Below, piece after piece: positions 8,697 to 17,358 of a stretch of 64,000 bases of DNA. Below the pieces are notes generated by a model. That model was not told the origin of the DNA and made no database searches. It was given only the letters and a program-made list of their open reading frames with translations. A program made the position numbers and the translations under genes. Position 1 is the stretch's first letter. Every line of letters begins with the position of its first letter. This stretch comes from Cohnella sp. SGD-V74 (lineage in GTDB: Bacteria > Bacillota > Bacilli > Paenibacillales > Paenibacillaceae): positions 228,457-292,456 of the forward strand of contig NZ_PVYW01000009.1 of NCBI RefSeq assembly GCF_003001675.1, given 5' to 3'.

Positions 8697-8705
8697 TGAT
8701 ATAAT
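8697..8705 (+). promoter_or_regulatory. Extended -10 promoter of the small membrane protein
   Basis: TGATATAAT at 8697-8705 is a perfect extended -10 element. No good -35 is seen, as expected for this promoter class. Transcription would start near 8712, about 37 bases before the TTG start. Confidence 0.55.
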
Positions 8706-8748
8706 GGATTCAAACCTAACACGCGTACAAGGAAAAGGAGTTATCGCA

Positions 8749-8910
8749 TTGAATAAACGTTCCAACGCCCCCGTCATGTTTTTGGTCGCCGGATTGCTGT
8801 GCTTGGGCTTCTCCATGGCCCTTCCGCTGCTGTGGCTGAAGATTGTCTTATCTGTAGCCGGATTTGCCGGCCTTATCCTCGGTATCGTCGGCATTAAACG
8901 GATGAAATAA
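8749..8910 (+). CDS. Small two-helix membrane protein
   Basis: This is a 53-residue protein of unknown function. It has a short basic N-terminus (NKRSNAP) and two hydrophobic helices (about residues 9-26 and 30-46) separated by a Leu-Lys turn, and ends in GIKRMK. It is probably inserted in the cytoplasmic membrane with both ends inside by the positive-inside rule. TTG 8749 is chosen because AAAAGGAG lies eight bases before it. The in-frame ATGs at 8686 and 8704 lie upstream of the predicted transcription start and lack ribosome sites. It is flanked by its own extended -10 promoter and a terminator, so it is an independent unit. Similar tiny proteins are common in Paenibacillaceae genomes and mostly uncharacterised. 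Confidence 0.7.
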   Translation: MNKRSNAPVMFLVAGLLCLGFSMALPLLWLKIVLSVAGFAGLILGIVGIKRMK

Positions 8911-8914
8911 GAAA

Positions 8915-8946
8915 GCGGGGATTCGGCTTGTCCGATCCCCGTTTTC
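8915..8946 (+). terminator. Terminator after the small membrane protein
   Basis: CGGGGAT-TCGG pairs with CCGATCCCCG around a CTTGT loop, and is followed by TTTTCC. It is compact and directly downstream of the stop codon. Confidence 0.8.
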
Positions 8947-9000
8947 CTTCGCCGGGTCCCGCTTTTCCCCCGCTTGTTAACTTCCGACACCCCTCTTCAT

Positions 9001-9014
9001 TTCATGTCTATGAA
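9001..9014. promoter_or_regulatory. Palindrome TTCAT-GTCT-ATGAA, candidate IclR-type operator
   Basis: This is a perfect interrupted palindrome with 5-bp arms and a 4-bp spacer, about 80 bp upstream of the -35 box of the catabolic operon. The same TTCAT-N4-ATGAA pattern occurs at 36383-36396, with a one-mismatch copy at 36254-36267, on both sides of the iclR promoter. It is therefore proposed as the binding site of that regulator. This is inference from motif recurrence only. Confidence 0.45.
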
Positions 9015-9092
9015 TGATATACAAAGTTCTGCGTTTTCAATCCGCCAAATCACACAAAATATAAAAACATTTACACATACGTGAAAAACTGA

Positions 9093-9121
9093 TTGACGGA
9101 ACCCGAGATCGACGATAAAAT
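9093..9121 (+). promoter_or_regulatory. Sigma-A promoter of the 9-18 kb catabolic operon
   Basis: TTGACG at 9093-9098 and TAAAAT at 9116-9121 are separated by 17 bp. The predicted start is near 9128, giving a leader of about 44 bases to the GTG at 9172. Confidence 0.65.
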
Positions 9122-9171
9122 TCACTTAACAGCTAGCCGATGAGTCACGTCGGCGATCAGGAGGGCTGAAG

Positions 9172-10275
9172 GTGAGCGGCAGCGCTAGAAAAAGGGTGGC
9201 GGCGATCGTCACCGAGTACAGGCACAATTCCCATGCGGAGGTCATCGTCGGCAGGCTGCTCGGTCGTCTGAACTATCGTCCTCGCATCGAGGTCGTCAGC
9301 CTCTATACCGATCAGGTTCCCGCTAACGATATGAGCCGGGAGGAGGCGGCGCGCCGCGGCATTCCGATCTGCGCGACGATTCGCGAGGCTATTATGGCCA
9401 GCCATTGTCCGGAGCCGATCGACGGAGTCGTCATCATCGGGGAGCACGGCGATTATCCCGTCAACGAGAAGGAGCAGATGATGTATCCCCGCAGGCGGTT
9501 TCTGGAGGAGACGCTTGCGGCGCTGGACGAACTCGGTCTGGCCGTTCCGATATTTTCCGACAAGCATCTGGCCCACGATTACGACGATGCGGTATGGATG
9601 TACGAGCAGATGAAAGCCAGAGGCATTCCGTTCATGGGTGGTTCGTCCATTCCGCATTGCGATTACGTGCCGAATTTCGATCCGCGGCTGCTGCATTCGC
9701 TGAGTGAGGCCGTCGTCATCAGCTCGGGCGGATTGGAAGGCTACGGCATTCACGCAATGGAAGTTCTGCAATCGCTTACGGAGCGAAGGGCGGGCGGAGA
9801 AACCGGCGTCCGAGCGATAAGTCTGCTGCGGGGAACGGGCGGTGAAGCCTGGGCCGCGATGGACCGGGGCGAATGGCCGGAGGACTTGATGCTTCAAGCG
9901 CTGAGCGCGATTCCGGGACTGCCCGCCAAGCATCCGAGGGAGCTTGAGCCGGCTCCGGCGCTGTTTGCGATTGAGTACTTGGACGGAACGAAAGGGTATA
10001 TTCTTCAGTTCCAACGGCTGGTCGAGCAGTGGAGCTTCGCCTTCCGCCACGACGGAGACCGGGTGACGGCGGCGCTGTGCGACAGCGATCTGGATCGGCC
10101 GTTCGCTCATTTCGAACGGCTTACCCGCATGATCGAGGCGTTCGTCATCAACGGAAGAGAGCCGTTCCCGTCCGAGCGGACGCTGCTGACGACCGGGATG
10201 ATCTGCGCCGCGATGGACTCCTTGCACGCAGGGAAGAGACTGGAGACGCCGCAGCTTCATATCGTCTACGAATAG
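9172..10275 (+). CDS. Gfo/Idh/MocA-like conserved protein of unknown activity
   Basis: This 367-residue cytosolic protein is the first gene of a seven-gene operon. Its outline resembles Gfo/Idh/MocA sugar oxidoreductases. It has an alternating beta/alpha N-terminal half (VAAIVTEYRHNSHAEVIVGRL, then IEVVSLYTDQ and DGVVIIGEHGDYP). Its C-terminal tail, SERTLLTTGMICAAMDSLHAGKR followed by LETPQLHIVYE, is very close to the end of that family. The classical GxGxxG dinucleotide motif is absent and replaced by EYRHNSHAEV, and the EKP catalytic motif is not seen, so it may bind a different ligand or be non-catalytic. GTG 9172 is preceded by AGGAGGG. The neighbours (SDR, FAD oxidoreductase, lactonase) suggest a role in oxidation of a sugar or polyol. 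Confidence 0.6.
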   Translation: MSGSARKRVAAIVTEYRHNSHAEVIVGRLLGRLNYRPRIEVVSLYTDQVPANDMSREEAARRGIPICATIREAIMASHCPEPIDGVVIIGEHGDYPVNEKEQMMYPRRRFLEETLAALDELGLAVPIFSDKHLAHDYDDAVWMYEQMKARGIPFMGGSSIPHCDYVPNFDPRLLHSLSEAVVISSGGLEGYGIHAMEVLQSLTERRAGGETGVRAISLLRGTGGEAWAAMDRGEWPEDLMLQALSAIPGLPAKHPRELEPAPALFAIEYLDGTKGYILQFQRLVEQWSFAFRHDGDRVTAALCDSDLDRPFAHFERLTRMIEAFVINGREPFPSERTLLTTGMICAAMDSLHAGKRLETPQLHIVYE

Positions 10276-10296
10276 GGCTTGGGGGAGGAACAGACG

Positions 10297-12531
10297 GTGA
10301 CAACGAATTTGTTAGCCGGCATACCGGAGGAGCTTGCGCGTTTTACGCAGCTGCCTAACGAAGAGGGGCATAACGCGGTCTGGGATTTCGTGCGCGCTCC
10401 GGACGGCCGGTTCTATGTCAGCGTGTGCGGGGAGAACGAGAAGCCGCTGACCGCGCTGCTGTACGAATATGATCCGGCTACGGGGGAGCTGCGGCTCATT
10501 TTCGACGTGGCGAAAATATGGATCGTCGATGACCGACAGATGCCTCCCAGCAAAATACATACGAGCATCGACTTCATGCCGGACGGGCGGCTCATTATGG
10601 CGACGCACAATACGGCTCCGGCGTCCGGTCATCGGCAGTGGATGTTCGAGCAGCATTACGAGCATCCGTGGGAGGGGTATCCCGGCTCGATTCTGATGAT
10701 CGTCGATCCGGACACGAACGCGGCGGAGATCAAGGGCATTCCCGTGCCGCGGGAGAGCATCTACGGGGGAATGCTTGGCAACGATCCGCGATTCTATTAT
10801 TTTCTCGGCTATATGAGAGGCCATTTCTATCGAATCGACCTGGAGACGAATGAGGTAAAAGATTACGGCAAAGTGTCCGAGTTCTCTTCCTGCCGTCTGG
10901 TGAAGGACGCGAAAGGGCGGCTGTACGGAAGCTCTTATTCCGGCGGCTTCTGGAGATACGATCCCGAGAAGGACGAGATCGAGGATCTGAAGCTGCGCTT
11001 CCTTCCTCCGAGCGGCACGAAGCATCGGCGGCAGTTTATTTTCGCGCTTCATACGCCGCGGAATACGCTGCTGCTCGTCGGCAATATGGACGGGGAAGTT
11101 ATCGAGCTGGACCCGGAGACGCTGGAGGCGACCCGTCACGGCTCGATTCTGCCCGCCGACGTGCCGTCCGTAAACGGCTACGGAATCGGGGGATTCGCCG
11201 CGGACGGCCACTTCGTTCTCTACTACGGGCTGAAGACGCACGACGAATACTGCCCGATCCGGCTTGTGCGCTGGGATCTGCTCGGCGGCGGCAGGCCGGA
11301 AAATCTCGGACTGATTACATGGGGCGGCAAAGATTCGCAATACATTTGCGAGATGATTTTCGACGATCGTGGTCTGCTTCATATGGTGGACGTGTGCGGG
11401 GAGTTTTCTCCGTACATTCTCGCCGTCGACGTCGGCAAGCTGGAGCCTCCGGGGGCGGATGCGCCGGACGCGAAGCTCCGGCCGTACTTCGAGCCGGATT
11501 ACAACGGCGTCGGCAGCGCCGCCTTCATGCATATCGAAGCGAAAGAAACGAGCACGCTGCCTCTGCACCAGACGATGGACTGGAAAGATACGGCGGTCTG
11601 CCATCTGCACGTCTCAGGCTGCAAGCTGTATACGCTCGGAGGGCGCGGCAGCATCGTTGCGACGGAGTCTGAGTTTGGAGAAGATCGGCCATCGCGGATT
11701 CGCACTCTCTATGAAGGGGGAGGTCCGGCGAGCTGCATTCCGTTCGGCGTCGGCAGGGCAGCCGTCCTGACGACGAACGGACACATCCTGCTGGTCGATC
11801 CGATCGGAGGCGGAGCGGAGCAATGGGCCGGGGATGAAGAGCCCAAGCTGACCCGGCTTCATGCTGCGACAGTGGACGGAAGCTTGCTGGGCAGCGATGG
11901 AGAAGGGGCCGTCTATCATATCGGCAGGGGCGGACGTTTCCGCCAACTCAAGGGGCTGCAGGTCGAGCCGAACGACGGGATTTTGCTTCCGCTGGACGAT
12001 GACCGTCTGCTGCTGAGCGGGGAGAACGACGAGCTGCTCGTCTATTCGCTCGCGGGAGAGCGGGCCGAGACGTTGGCCGTGAAGGCGGCGTCGATCCGCG
12101 GACGGATGTTCAAGGCGCTGCTGACGGGCGGAACGGTGCTGGCGGACGGCACGATTGTCGCCGGAACGATGGACGGCCTGCTGTTTACGCTGACTCCCGA
12201 TTTGCGCCAGCGAACGGTGTACGGCAGACTGTACGCCAGCGGCCAGCTTCGCGATTTCGTGCGAATCGGCGATGGCGAAGCGATCGGCATCTACGGCGGG
12301 GAGCAGGAGGCCGGTCACGTGTTTTATTTCTCCCGCGATCGCGGATTCGTCGACCTCGGCCGGCCGCGTATGATCAAGGACAATCGGGAGCTGAACTCGC
12401 TGTCGACCGAGTTCGGCAGCATTCATCACATCTCCCGCCTTGCGTACGAGCGCGGCGACGATACGCTGTACGTCGGCTCGGCTGAGCTGTACGGCTGCGT
12501 TATCCGGTATCGGGGCGTCTCTTTTCCATAA
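10297..12531 (+). CDS. Large cytosolic beta-propeller-like protein
   Basis: This is a 744-residue protein without a signal peptide or membrane segment, composed of repeated short beta-strand blocks of the kind DGRFYVSVCGE, DGRLIMATHN, KGRLYGSSYSGGFWRYDPE, DGEVIELDPETLEATRHG and DGTIVAGTMDGLLFTLTPD. These are characteristic of seven-bladed or double propellers (SMP-30/YVTN/PQQ-like folds). GTG 10297 is chosen because GGGGGAGG lies eight bases upstream; a TTG at 10279 is in frame but has no site. It lies 21 bp after the previous gene, so it is co-transcribed. No catalytic residues are recognisable. It could be a lactonase-like or substrate-binding protein acting in the same pathway. Function is not assigned. 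Confidence 0.75.
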   Translation: MTTNLLAGIPEELARFTQLPNEEGHNAVWDFVRAPDGRFYVSVCGENEKPLTALLYEYDPATGELRLIFDVAKIWIVDDRQMPPSKIHTSIDFMPDGRLIMATHNTAPASGHRQWMFEQHYEHPWEGYPGSILMIVDPDTNAAEIKGIPVPRESIYGGMLGNDPRFYYFLGYMRGHFYRIDLETNEVKDYGKVSEFSSCRLVKDAKGRLYGSSYSGGFWRYDPEKDEIEDLKLRFLPPSGTKHRRQFIFALHTPRNTLLLVGNMDGEVIELDPETLEATRHGSILPADVPSVNGYGIGGFAADGHFVLYYGLKTHDEYCPIRLVRWDLLGGGRPENLGLITWGGKDSQYICEMIFDDRGLLHMVDVCGEFSPYILAVDVGKLEPPGADAPDAKLRPYFEPDYNGVGSAAFMHIEAKETSTLPLHQTMDWKDTAVCHLHVSGCKLYTLGGRGSIVATESEFGEDRPSRIRTLYEGGGPASCIPFGVGRAAVLTTNGHILLVDPIGGGAEQWAGDEEPKLTRLHAATVDGSLLGSDGEGAVYHIGRGGRFRQLKGLQVEPNDGILLPLDDDRLLLSGENDELLVYSLAGERAETLAVKAASIRGRMFKALLTGGTVLADGTIVAGTMDGLLFTLTPDLRQRTVYGRLYASGQLRDFVRIGDGEAIGIYGGEQEAGHVFYFSRDRGFVDLGRPRMIKDNRELNSLSTEFGSIHHISRLAYERGDDTLYVGSAELYGCVIRYRGVSFP

Positions 12532-12575
12532 AGAAACCGTTCGAACAGACCAATTCGGATCACGAAGCGGTTTCT
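12532..12575. promoter_or_regulatory. Intercistronic hairpin inside the operon
   Basis: AGAAACCG-TTCG at 12532-12543 pairs with CGAA-GCGGTTTCT at 12563-12575, with a one-base bulge, around a 19-base loop. It fills the longest gap of the operon, between the propeller and FAD genes. There is no T run, so partial termination, RNase processing or 3' end protection of the upstream message is more likely than full termination. Confidence 0.45.
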
Positions 12576-12607
12576 GCGTCGAATCTTGAATTCACGGAGG
12601 TAGCAAA

Positions 12608-14950
12608 GTGAACGCATGGCAGAGGACGGCGGGAGGCCCGCGCATCGTTGAGGAGCGTTACGATATCGTCGTGTGCGGAGGCGGTCTGGCGGGATTTTGC
12701 GCGGCAGTGGCCGCGGCAAGACATGGGGCGCAAGTGTGTCTTGTGCAGGATCGGCCCGTGTTCGGAGGCAACAGTTCGTCGGAAATACGCGTGCCCCCGC
12801 AAGGGGCGGCTAGCTTTCATGCCTATGCGCGCGAGACGGGCATCATCTCCGAGCTGCTGATCGAGGAGCGTGCGATCAATCACGAGAGCCCGGTGTTCGA
12901 CAACGGCTATATCAACAGCGTCTGGGACATGGTCATGTACAATATGGCCGTATCGACGCCCGGTTTGACGATCAGATTAAATTCCGCCGTCATCGATGTC
13001 GTTATGCGCGACGAGCGGACGGTGGAGGCGGTCGTGGCGCGCGTCGGCAATGCGGAGACGGAGCTTCGCCTGAGCGCGGAGACGTTCATCGACTGTACCG
13101 GGGACGGCGTCGTCGCCGCGCTGGCCGGCTGCGAGTGGCGCTATGGAACGGAAAGCCGCGATGAGTTCGGAGAGCCGCACGCTCCGGAGCAGGCCAGCGA
13201 TGCGGTCATGGGCAGCTCTATCCATATCAAGGCGAAAGACGTCGGCCGCCCCGTGCCGTTCAAGGCTCCGGATTGGGCGGTTCGTTACGCCGATCCCGAT
13301 TTCTTCTGGAAGCGGGGCCGGGGGGTAAATCCGTACAGCGGCTTCTGGTGGCTCGAATTGTCCGTGCCGTGGCATACGATCCATGACAACGAAACGCTGC
13401 GCCACGAGCTAACCCGCCATGCCCTCGGCATTTGGGATTACATTAAAAACCGCGACCCCGTCGTCCGCGAGGAAGCGCGGAATTACGCGCTGGACTGGAT
13501 CGGACAGGTGCCGGGCAAGCGGGAGAGCCGCCGGATCGTCGGCGAATATTGGATGACGGAGCACGACCCGCTGCTGCGAACGGTATTTCCCGACGAGGCG
13601 GCTTACGGAGGCTGGTTCATCGACCTGCACGAGCCGGGAGGGCTGCTCGCGGAGGTGAGCGAGAAGTCCGCGGTAGAGGCGCCGGAGCGTCAGAGCTATA
13701 TGGCGAAAAGCTATGTCGGGCCTTTCGGCATACCGCTGCGCATCCTCATTGCCAAGGGAATGAACAATCTGATGATGGCCGGACGCAACGTCAGCGTGAC
13801 TCATGCCGCGCTCGGCACGGTGCGGGTAATGGGGACGACCGCGTTAATGGGCCAAGCCGCGGGCACGGCCGCGGCGATTGCCCTGTGGGAAGGCATACGC
13901 GTTCGCGAAGTGCCGGACAGAAGCATCGGCAAGGTGCAGCAGACGCTGCTGCGTGACGGCTGTTTTCTCCTTCACGCCAAGAACGAGGACGAACGCGACT
14001 TGGCCAGACGGGCGACCGCAAGCGCGAGCAGCGAAGCGGCGCTCGCTTCCTCCGAACCCGCGCCTGGACAGGGGGATGCGCTGACGGCAAGGCGCGGGCA
14101 ATGGATTGCGGTCGGAGCGGATCGACTCGACCTGCTGGCCGTGAACTTAAGCAACGAATCCGGAGCGCCGCAGGAGATCGAAGTCCGCCTCTATGCCGTA
14201 GACCATCTGTGGGATTATCGGGTTTCTCCCGGGGAACCGCTCGCCTCGGCCTCGCTGACCGTTCCGTCCGGACAGGAGCAGTGGATCGAATGGCCGCTGC
14301 GGCTGGATGTACATGAGTATCGCGGCCGCTACGTGAGGCTGGATCTGCTCGCGAATCCGCATGTCCAATGGCATGCGGCGTCTTCGCTTGAGCCCGGGCA
14401 CGTGAGCGCCTATGAGATCGGCGAAAGCAAAATGCGCAAGCTCGGAAACGGCGTCATGATGAGTCTTCAAGTCGAGCCGCCGCAAAGGTGCTACAAAGCG
14501 GCCAATGCGCTCAGCGGCGTGACGAGGCCGTACCGCTATACGAACCTGTGGCGCTCCGATCCGTCCCAAGCGCTGCCTCAATGGCTGGAGCTGACGTGGC
14601 CGGAGCCGGTCGGGATAGGCTCGGTCGAGCTGACTCTGCCCGGCCACCTGCTGCGCGGATATATGCAGTATCCGGCGCTGTACAGGGACCCGCAATGTCC
14701 GAAGAAGCTGACGATCGAAGCTTATGCCGACGGAGGCTGGGAGAAGGTTGCGGAGTTGGACGACAACTACCAGCGCAGGCTCGTCATTCCGTTCGCGCAG
14801 CCGATCGCCGCCGAACGGCTGCGCGTCGTCGTACATGAGACGAACGGAGACCCGTCCGCCGCAATCTATGAAATCCGCTGCTATCCGCCCGATACCGACA
14901 TTCCGAACGAGAGACAGGAAGGGGATTCCGATGAACACGCTGCAGGATAA
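12608..14950 (+). CDS. FAD-dependent oxidoreductase with C-terminal discoidin-like domain
   Basis: This is a 780-residue flavoprotein of the FAD_oxidored family. The N-terminus has the dinucleotide-binding fold (YDIVVCGGGLAGFCAAVAAA, glycines 24-29, then the acidic/polar end of strand 2) and the FGGNSSSEIRVPPQGA segment that is a hallmark of this family. A second FAD contact, MMAGRNVSVTHAALGTVRV, followed by TTALMGQAAGTAAAI, lies near residues 400-425. The last ~280 residues form beta-rich modules resembling galactose-binding (F5/8 type C) domains, including LWRSDPSQALPQWLELTWPE. There is no signal peptide, so it is cytosolic. GTG 12608 follows GGAGGT by seven bases. The stop overlaps the SDR gene by 20 bp. 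The likely role is oxidation of a carbohydrate-derived substrate; the exact substrate is unknown. Confidence 0.85.
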   Translation: MNAWQRTAGGPRIVEERYDIVVCGGGLAGFCAAVAAARHGAQVCLVQDRPVFGGNSSSEIRVPPQGAASFHAYARETGIISELLIEERAINHESPVFDNGYINSVWDMVMYNMAVSTPGLTIRLNSAVIDVVMRDERTVEAVVARVGNAETELRLSAETFIDCTGDGVVAALAGCEWRYGTESRDEFGEPHAPEQASDAVMGSSIHIKAKDVGRPVPFKAPDWAVRYADPDFFWKRGRGVNPYSGFWWLELSVPWHTIHDNETLRHELTRHALGIWDYIKNRDPVVREEARNYALDWIGQVPGKRESRRIVGEYWMTEHDPLLRTVFPDEAAYGGWFIDLHEPGGLLAEVSEKSAVEAPERQSYMAKSYVGPFGIPLRILIAKGMNNLMMAGRNVSVTHAALGTVRVMGTTALMGQAAGTAAAIALWEGIRVREVPDRSIGKVQQTLLRDGCFLLHAKNEDERDLARRATASASSEAALASSEPAPGQGDALTARRGQWIAVGADRLDLLAVNLSNESGAPQEIEVRLYAVDHLWDYRVSPGEPLASASLTVPSGQEQWIEWPLRLDVHEYRGRYVRLDLLANPHVQWHAASSLEPGHVSAYEIGESKMRKLGNGVMMSLQVEPPQRCYKAANALSGVTRPYRYTNLWRSDPSQALPQWLELTWPEPVGIGSVELTLPGHLLRGYMQYPALYRDPQCPKKLTIEAYADGGWEKVAELDDNYQRRLVIPFAQPIAAERLRVVVHETNGDPSAAIYEIRCYPPDTDIPNERQEGDSDEHAAG

Positions 14951-15680
14951 GGTGATTCTGATTACCGGCTGCCTGGGAACGCTTGGCCGCTCGGCTGTAG
15001 CCATGTTCCTGGAGCGAGGAGCTGCGGTTTACGGCTGCGATCTCACGCCGCTGGAGCGCTATCCCGACATCGCGCAATTGCAGGAACGTTACGGGGAGCG
15101 TCGCCTGAAGCTCAGACAGGCGGACATGTGCGACGAGGAGGAGGTCAAGGCGGTCATTGCCGACGTGGAGCGCGTGTTCGGCCGCTTGGACGGAACCTAT
15201 CATAACGTATACGCGAGCGGCTGGAAGCCGGCCGTCGAGATGTCGCTGGAGGAATGGGAGCGCGCCATCCGGGGGACGCTGACGAGCACGTTCCTGCTGA
15301 ACAAGTACGCGCTTCCCTTGCTGATTCGTTCCGGCGGAGGCTCCATCGTCAACACTTCCTCGATCCTGGGGCAGGTCGTGTCGCCGGGATGCCTCGCCTA
15401 CGGGGCGGCCAAAGCGGGAGTCGACCAGATGACGCGCGTCATCGCCGCCGACTATGCGGAATACGGCATCCGCGCGAACGCGCTCGTGCCCGGCGACTTC
15501 GATACGAAGGAAGGGGTGGCGAACCAAACCGAGCAGCAGAAGGATGCGATCCGGCAGAGAGCCTGGCTCGGACGCAGCGCAAGCGCGGACGAGATTAACG
15601 AGGTCGCCGCGTTCCTGCTGTCCGACGCTTCCTCTTATGTCACCGGTGCGAGCTATAAGGTAGACGGGGGATTCCATTAG
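14931..15680 (+). CDS. Short-chain dehydrogenase/reductase
   Basis: This is a classical SDR of 249 aa, an NAD(P)-dependent oxidoreductase of the cytosol. It has the cofactor motif TGCLGTLG (residues 12-19), an aspartate in CDLTP at the end of strand 2 (favouring NAD over NADP), catalytic Ser143/144 in NTSSILG, and the YGAAK pair Tyr157/Lys161. The C-terminal VTGASYKVDGG is typical of the family. The usual NNAG motif is replaced by HNVYASG, an unusual variant. ATG 14931 has AGGAAGGGG upstream and overlaps the FAD gene by 20 bp, indicating translational coupling. Within the operon it probably oxidises a hydroxyl of the sugar substrate before lactonase action. Confidence 0.92.
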   Translation: MNTLQDKVILITGCLGTLGRSAVAMFLERGAAVYGCDLTPLERYPDIAQLQERYGERRLKLRQADMCDEEEVKAVIADVERVFGRLDGTYHNVYASGWKPAVEMSLEEWERAIRGTLTSTFLLNKYALPLLIRSGGGSIVNTSSILGQVVSPGCLAYGAAKAGVDQMTRVIAADYAEYGIRANALVPGDFDTKEGVANQTEQQKDAIRQRAWLGRSASADEINEVAAFLLSDASSYVTGASYKVDGGFH

Positions 15681-15704
15681 AAATGAGACAGGGGGATGAG
15701 CGGC

Positions 15705-16535
15705 ATGAATGAAGCGAGAGCTCTTACGCCGCCCGGCAGCTTTACCGCTGGAATCGAAGGTCCGGCCTGCGACGGGCAGGGCAACGTGTACGCGGTCAAT
15801 TATGCGCGGTCGGGGACGATCGGCCGGGTGACTCCGCAAGGAGAAGGAAGCATCTTCGTCGAATTGCCTACAGGAAGCATTGGCAACGGCATTCGTTTTA
15901 ACCGTGCGGGCGATATGTTTATCGCGGATTTTACGGGCCACAACATTCTTAAGGTGGATATGGAGACGCGGGAGGTGTCCGTCCACGCTCACGAGCCGCG
16001 GATGAATCAGCCCAACGACATCGCGATCGCAAGAAACGGCGTCATCTACGCGAGCGATCCGAACTGGGACGACCATACCGGCAATATGTGGCGCATCGAT
16101 ACGGACGGAACGGTGAAGCTGCTGGAAGCGGGCATGGGCACGACGAACGGCATCGAGGTCGGTCCGGACGACGACGTGCTCTATGTGAACGAGACGGTGC
16201 AGCGCAAAATATGGGCTTACGATCTGACCGCTGCCGGAGAAGTGAGCAATAAGCGGCTATTGATCGAATTTCCCGATCATCTGCTGGACGGGATGCGCTG
16301 CGACATGGCCGGCAATGTGTACGTTACCCGGTTCGGCAAAGGCGTCATCGCCGTCATCTCGCCGGAGGGAGAGCTGATCCGGGAAATCGGGCTGCAAGGA
16401 ATGGACTGCACGAATCTGACATTCGGCGGTGCGGATGGCCGGACTTGCTATGTGACAGTGTCGGACGTCGGCAACATTCAATCGTTTACGGCTGAGCAAC
16501 CCGGCCGCTGCTGGGGAATGTGGAAGCAAGCTTAA
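15705..16535 (+). CDS. SMP-30/gluconolactonase/LRE family protein
   Basis: This 276-residue six-bladed beta-propeller belongs to the SMP-30 lactonase family, which hydrolyses sugar lactones using one bound divalent metal. Visible features are GIEGPACDGQGNVYAVNY (blade 1 with the family Glu), NGIRFNRAGDMFIADFTGHNI, the metal-site region MNQPNDIAIARNGVIYASDPN and TTNGIEVGPDDDVLYVNET, and LLDGMRCDMAGNVYV with the conserved DGMRCD. ATG 15705 is preferred, nine bases after AGGGGG; ATG 15696 is adjacent to the ribosome site and too close. There is no signal peptide. It follows the SDR by 24 bp. A dehydrogenase plus lactonase pair implies oxidation of a sugar to a lactone, then ring opening. Confidence 0.9.
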   Translation: MNEARALTPPGSFTAGIEGPACDGQGNVYAVNYARSGTIGRVTPQGEGSIFVELPTGSIGNGIRFNRAGDMFIADFTGHNILKVDMETREVSVHAHEPRMNQPNDIAIARNGVIYASDPNWDDHTGNMWRIDTDGTVKLLEAGMGTTNGIEVGPDDDVLYVNETVQRKIWAYDLTAAGEVSNKRLLIEFPDHLLDGMRCDMAGNVYVTRFGKGVIAVISPEGELIREIGLQGMDCTNLTFGGADGRTCYVTVSDVGNIQSFTAEQPGRCWGMWKQA

Positions 16536-16563
16536 TTCTCGGCGCAAGGAGAGGTGATGGACG

Positions 16564-17358
16564 ATGAACTCGTATTTGTTTCACGAGCATACGCGGGAGC
16601 AGCTTAAGCAAAAAGCGGAAGCAGGCTGTCTGGCCGTCGTGGCGCTGGCCGCGACGGAGCAGCACGGCCCGCATCTGCCCGTCTATACGGACAGTCTGAT
16701 TACGGAAGCGGTGGCGGTTCGCGCCGTCGGGCAGGCTTCGCGCGAGATTCCGATATTGCTCTGCCCGCTGCTGACGATCGGCTGCTCGGATCATCACTTA
16801 AGGTTCGGAGGGACGCTGTCGTTCTCCTCCGCCACTTATCTGCACATGCTGCGCGACATCGGGGAGAGCCTCGTAACGGGCGGCTTCCGCAAAATCGCGT
16901 TCCTGAACGGACACGGCGGCAACGAGCCGATCATGCACCAGACGGCGAGCGATCTTGCGGTGAGGCATCCGGTGTGGACGGCTTCGGCCTCCTATTGGAG
17001 CTTGTCGCGGGAGGAGCTGCGCAAGGAAAACGCCGACGAGGTCGGCATGGTTCCGGGCCATGCGGGAGGCTTCGAGACTTCCGCGGTCATGGCTTTGCGG
17101 GAAGAGCTGGTCGACTCCGGACGGATAGCGACCGAGCATGAGGAGCGGGCCTGGATCAATTCGGGCCCGCCTGGCGCGTTTATAGGCCGGCACGGCGAGC
17201 TGACCGGAGCGGACGGCTATACCGACGCGCCGATCCGGGCTACGAAGGAGCGGGGAGAGCGTTACGTGGAAGCGATCGTGCGAGGCACGGCCGCTTGGCT
17301 CGTGAACGTCTACGAAGCGATGGAGCGAGGAGAGAAAGGGGTTCGAGAAGGGCAATGA
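16564..17358 (+). CDS. Creatininase-family amidohydrolase
   Basis: This is a metal-dependent hydrolase of 264 aa in the creatinine amidohydrolase/MftE fold family. Conserved metal and active-site motifs are present: EQHGPHLP (32-39), Asp43, the NGHGGN loop (115-120) and HAGGFETSAVM around residue 178. Family members cleave cyclic amides or act on small amides and lactams; true creatininases are a minority, so the substrate is not creatinine by default. Here the gene sits behind an SDR and a lactonase, which suggests a carbonyl or lactone/lactam intermediate of sugar catabolism. The start ATG follows AGGAGAGG. Its TGA overlaps the ATG of the LamG gene. Confidence 0.9.
   Translation: MNSYLFHEHTREQLKQKAEAGCLAVVALAATEQHGPHLPVYTDSLITEAVAVRAVGQASREIPILLCPLLTIGCSDHHLRFGGTLSFSSATYLHMLRDIGESLVTGGFRKIAFLNGHGGNEPIMHQTASDLAVRHPVWTASASYWSLSREELRKENADEVGMVPGHAGGFETSAVMALREELVDSGRIATEHEERAWINSGPPGAFIGRHGELTGADGYTDAPIRATKERGERYVEAIVRGTAAWLVNVYEAMERGEKGVREGQ

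Noticed and set aside
9020..9060. cre site TTCTGCGTTTTCA upstream of the catabolic operon
   Set aside because: Only the right half fits the consensus; the left half does not.
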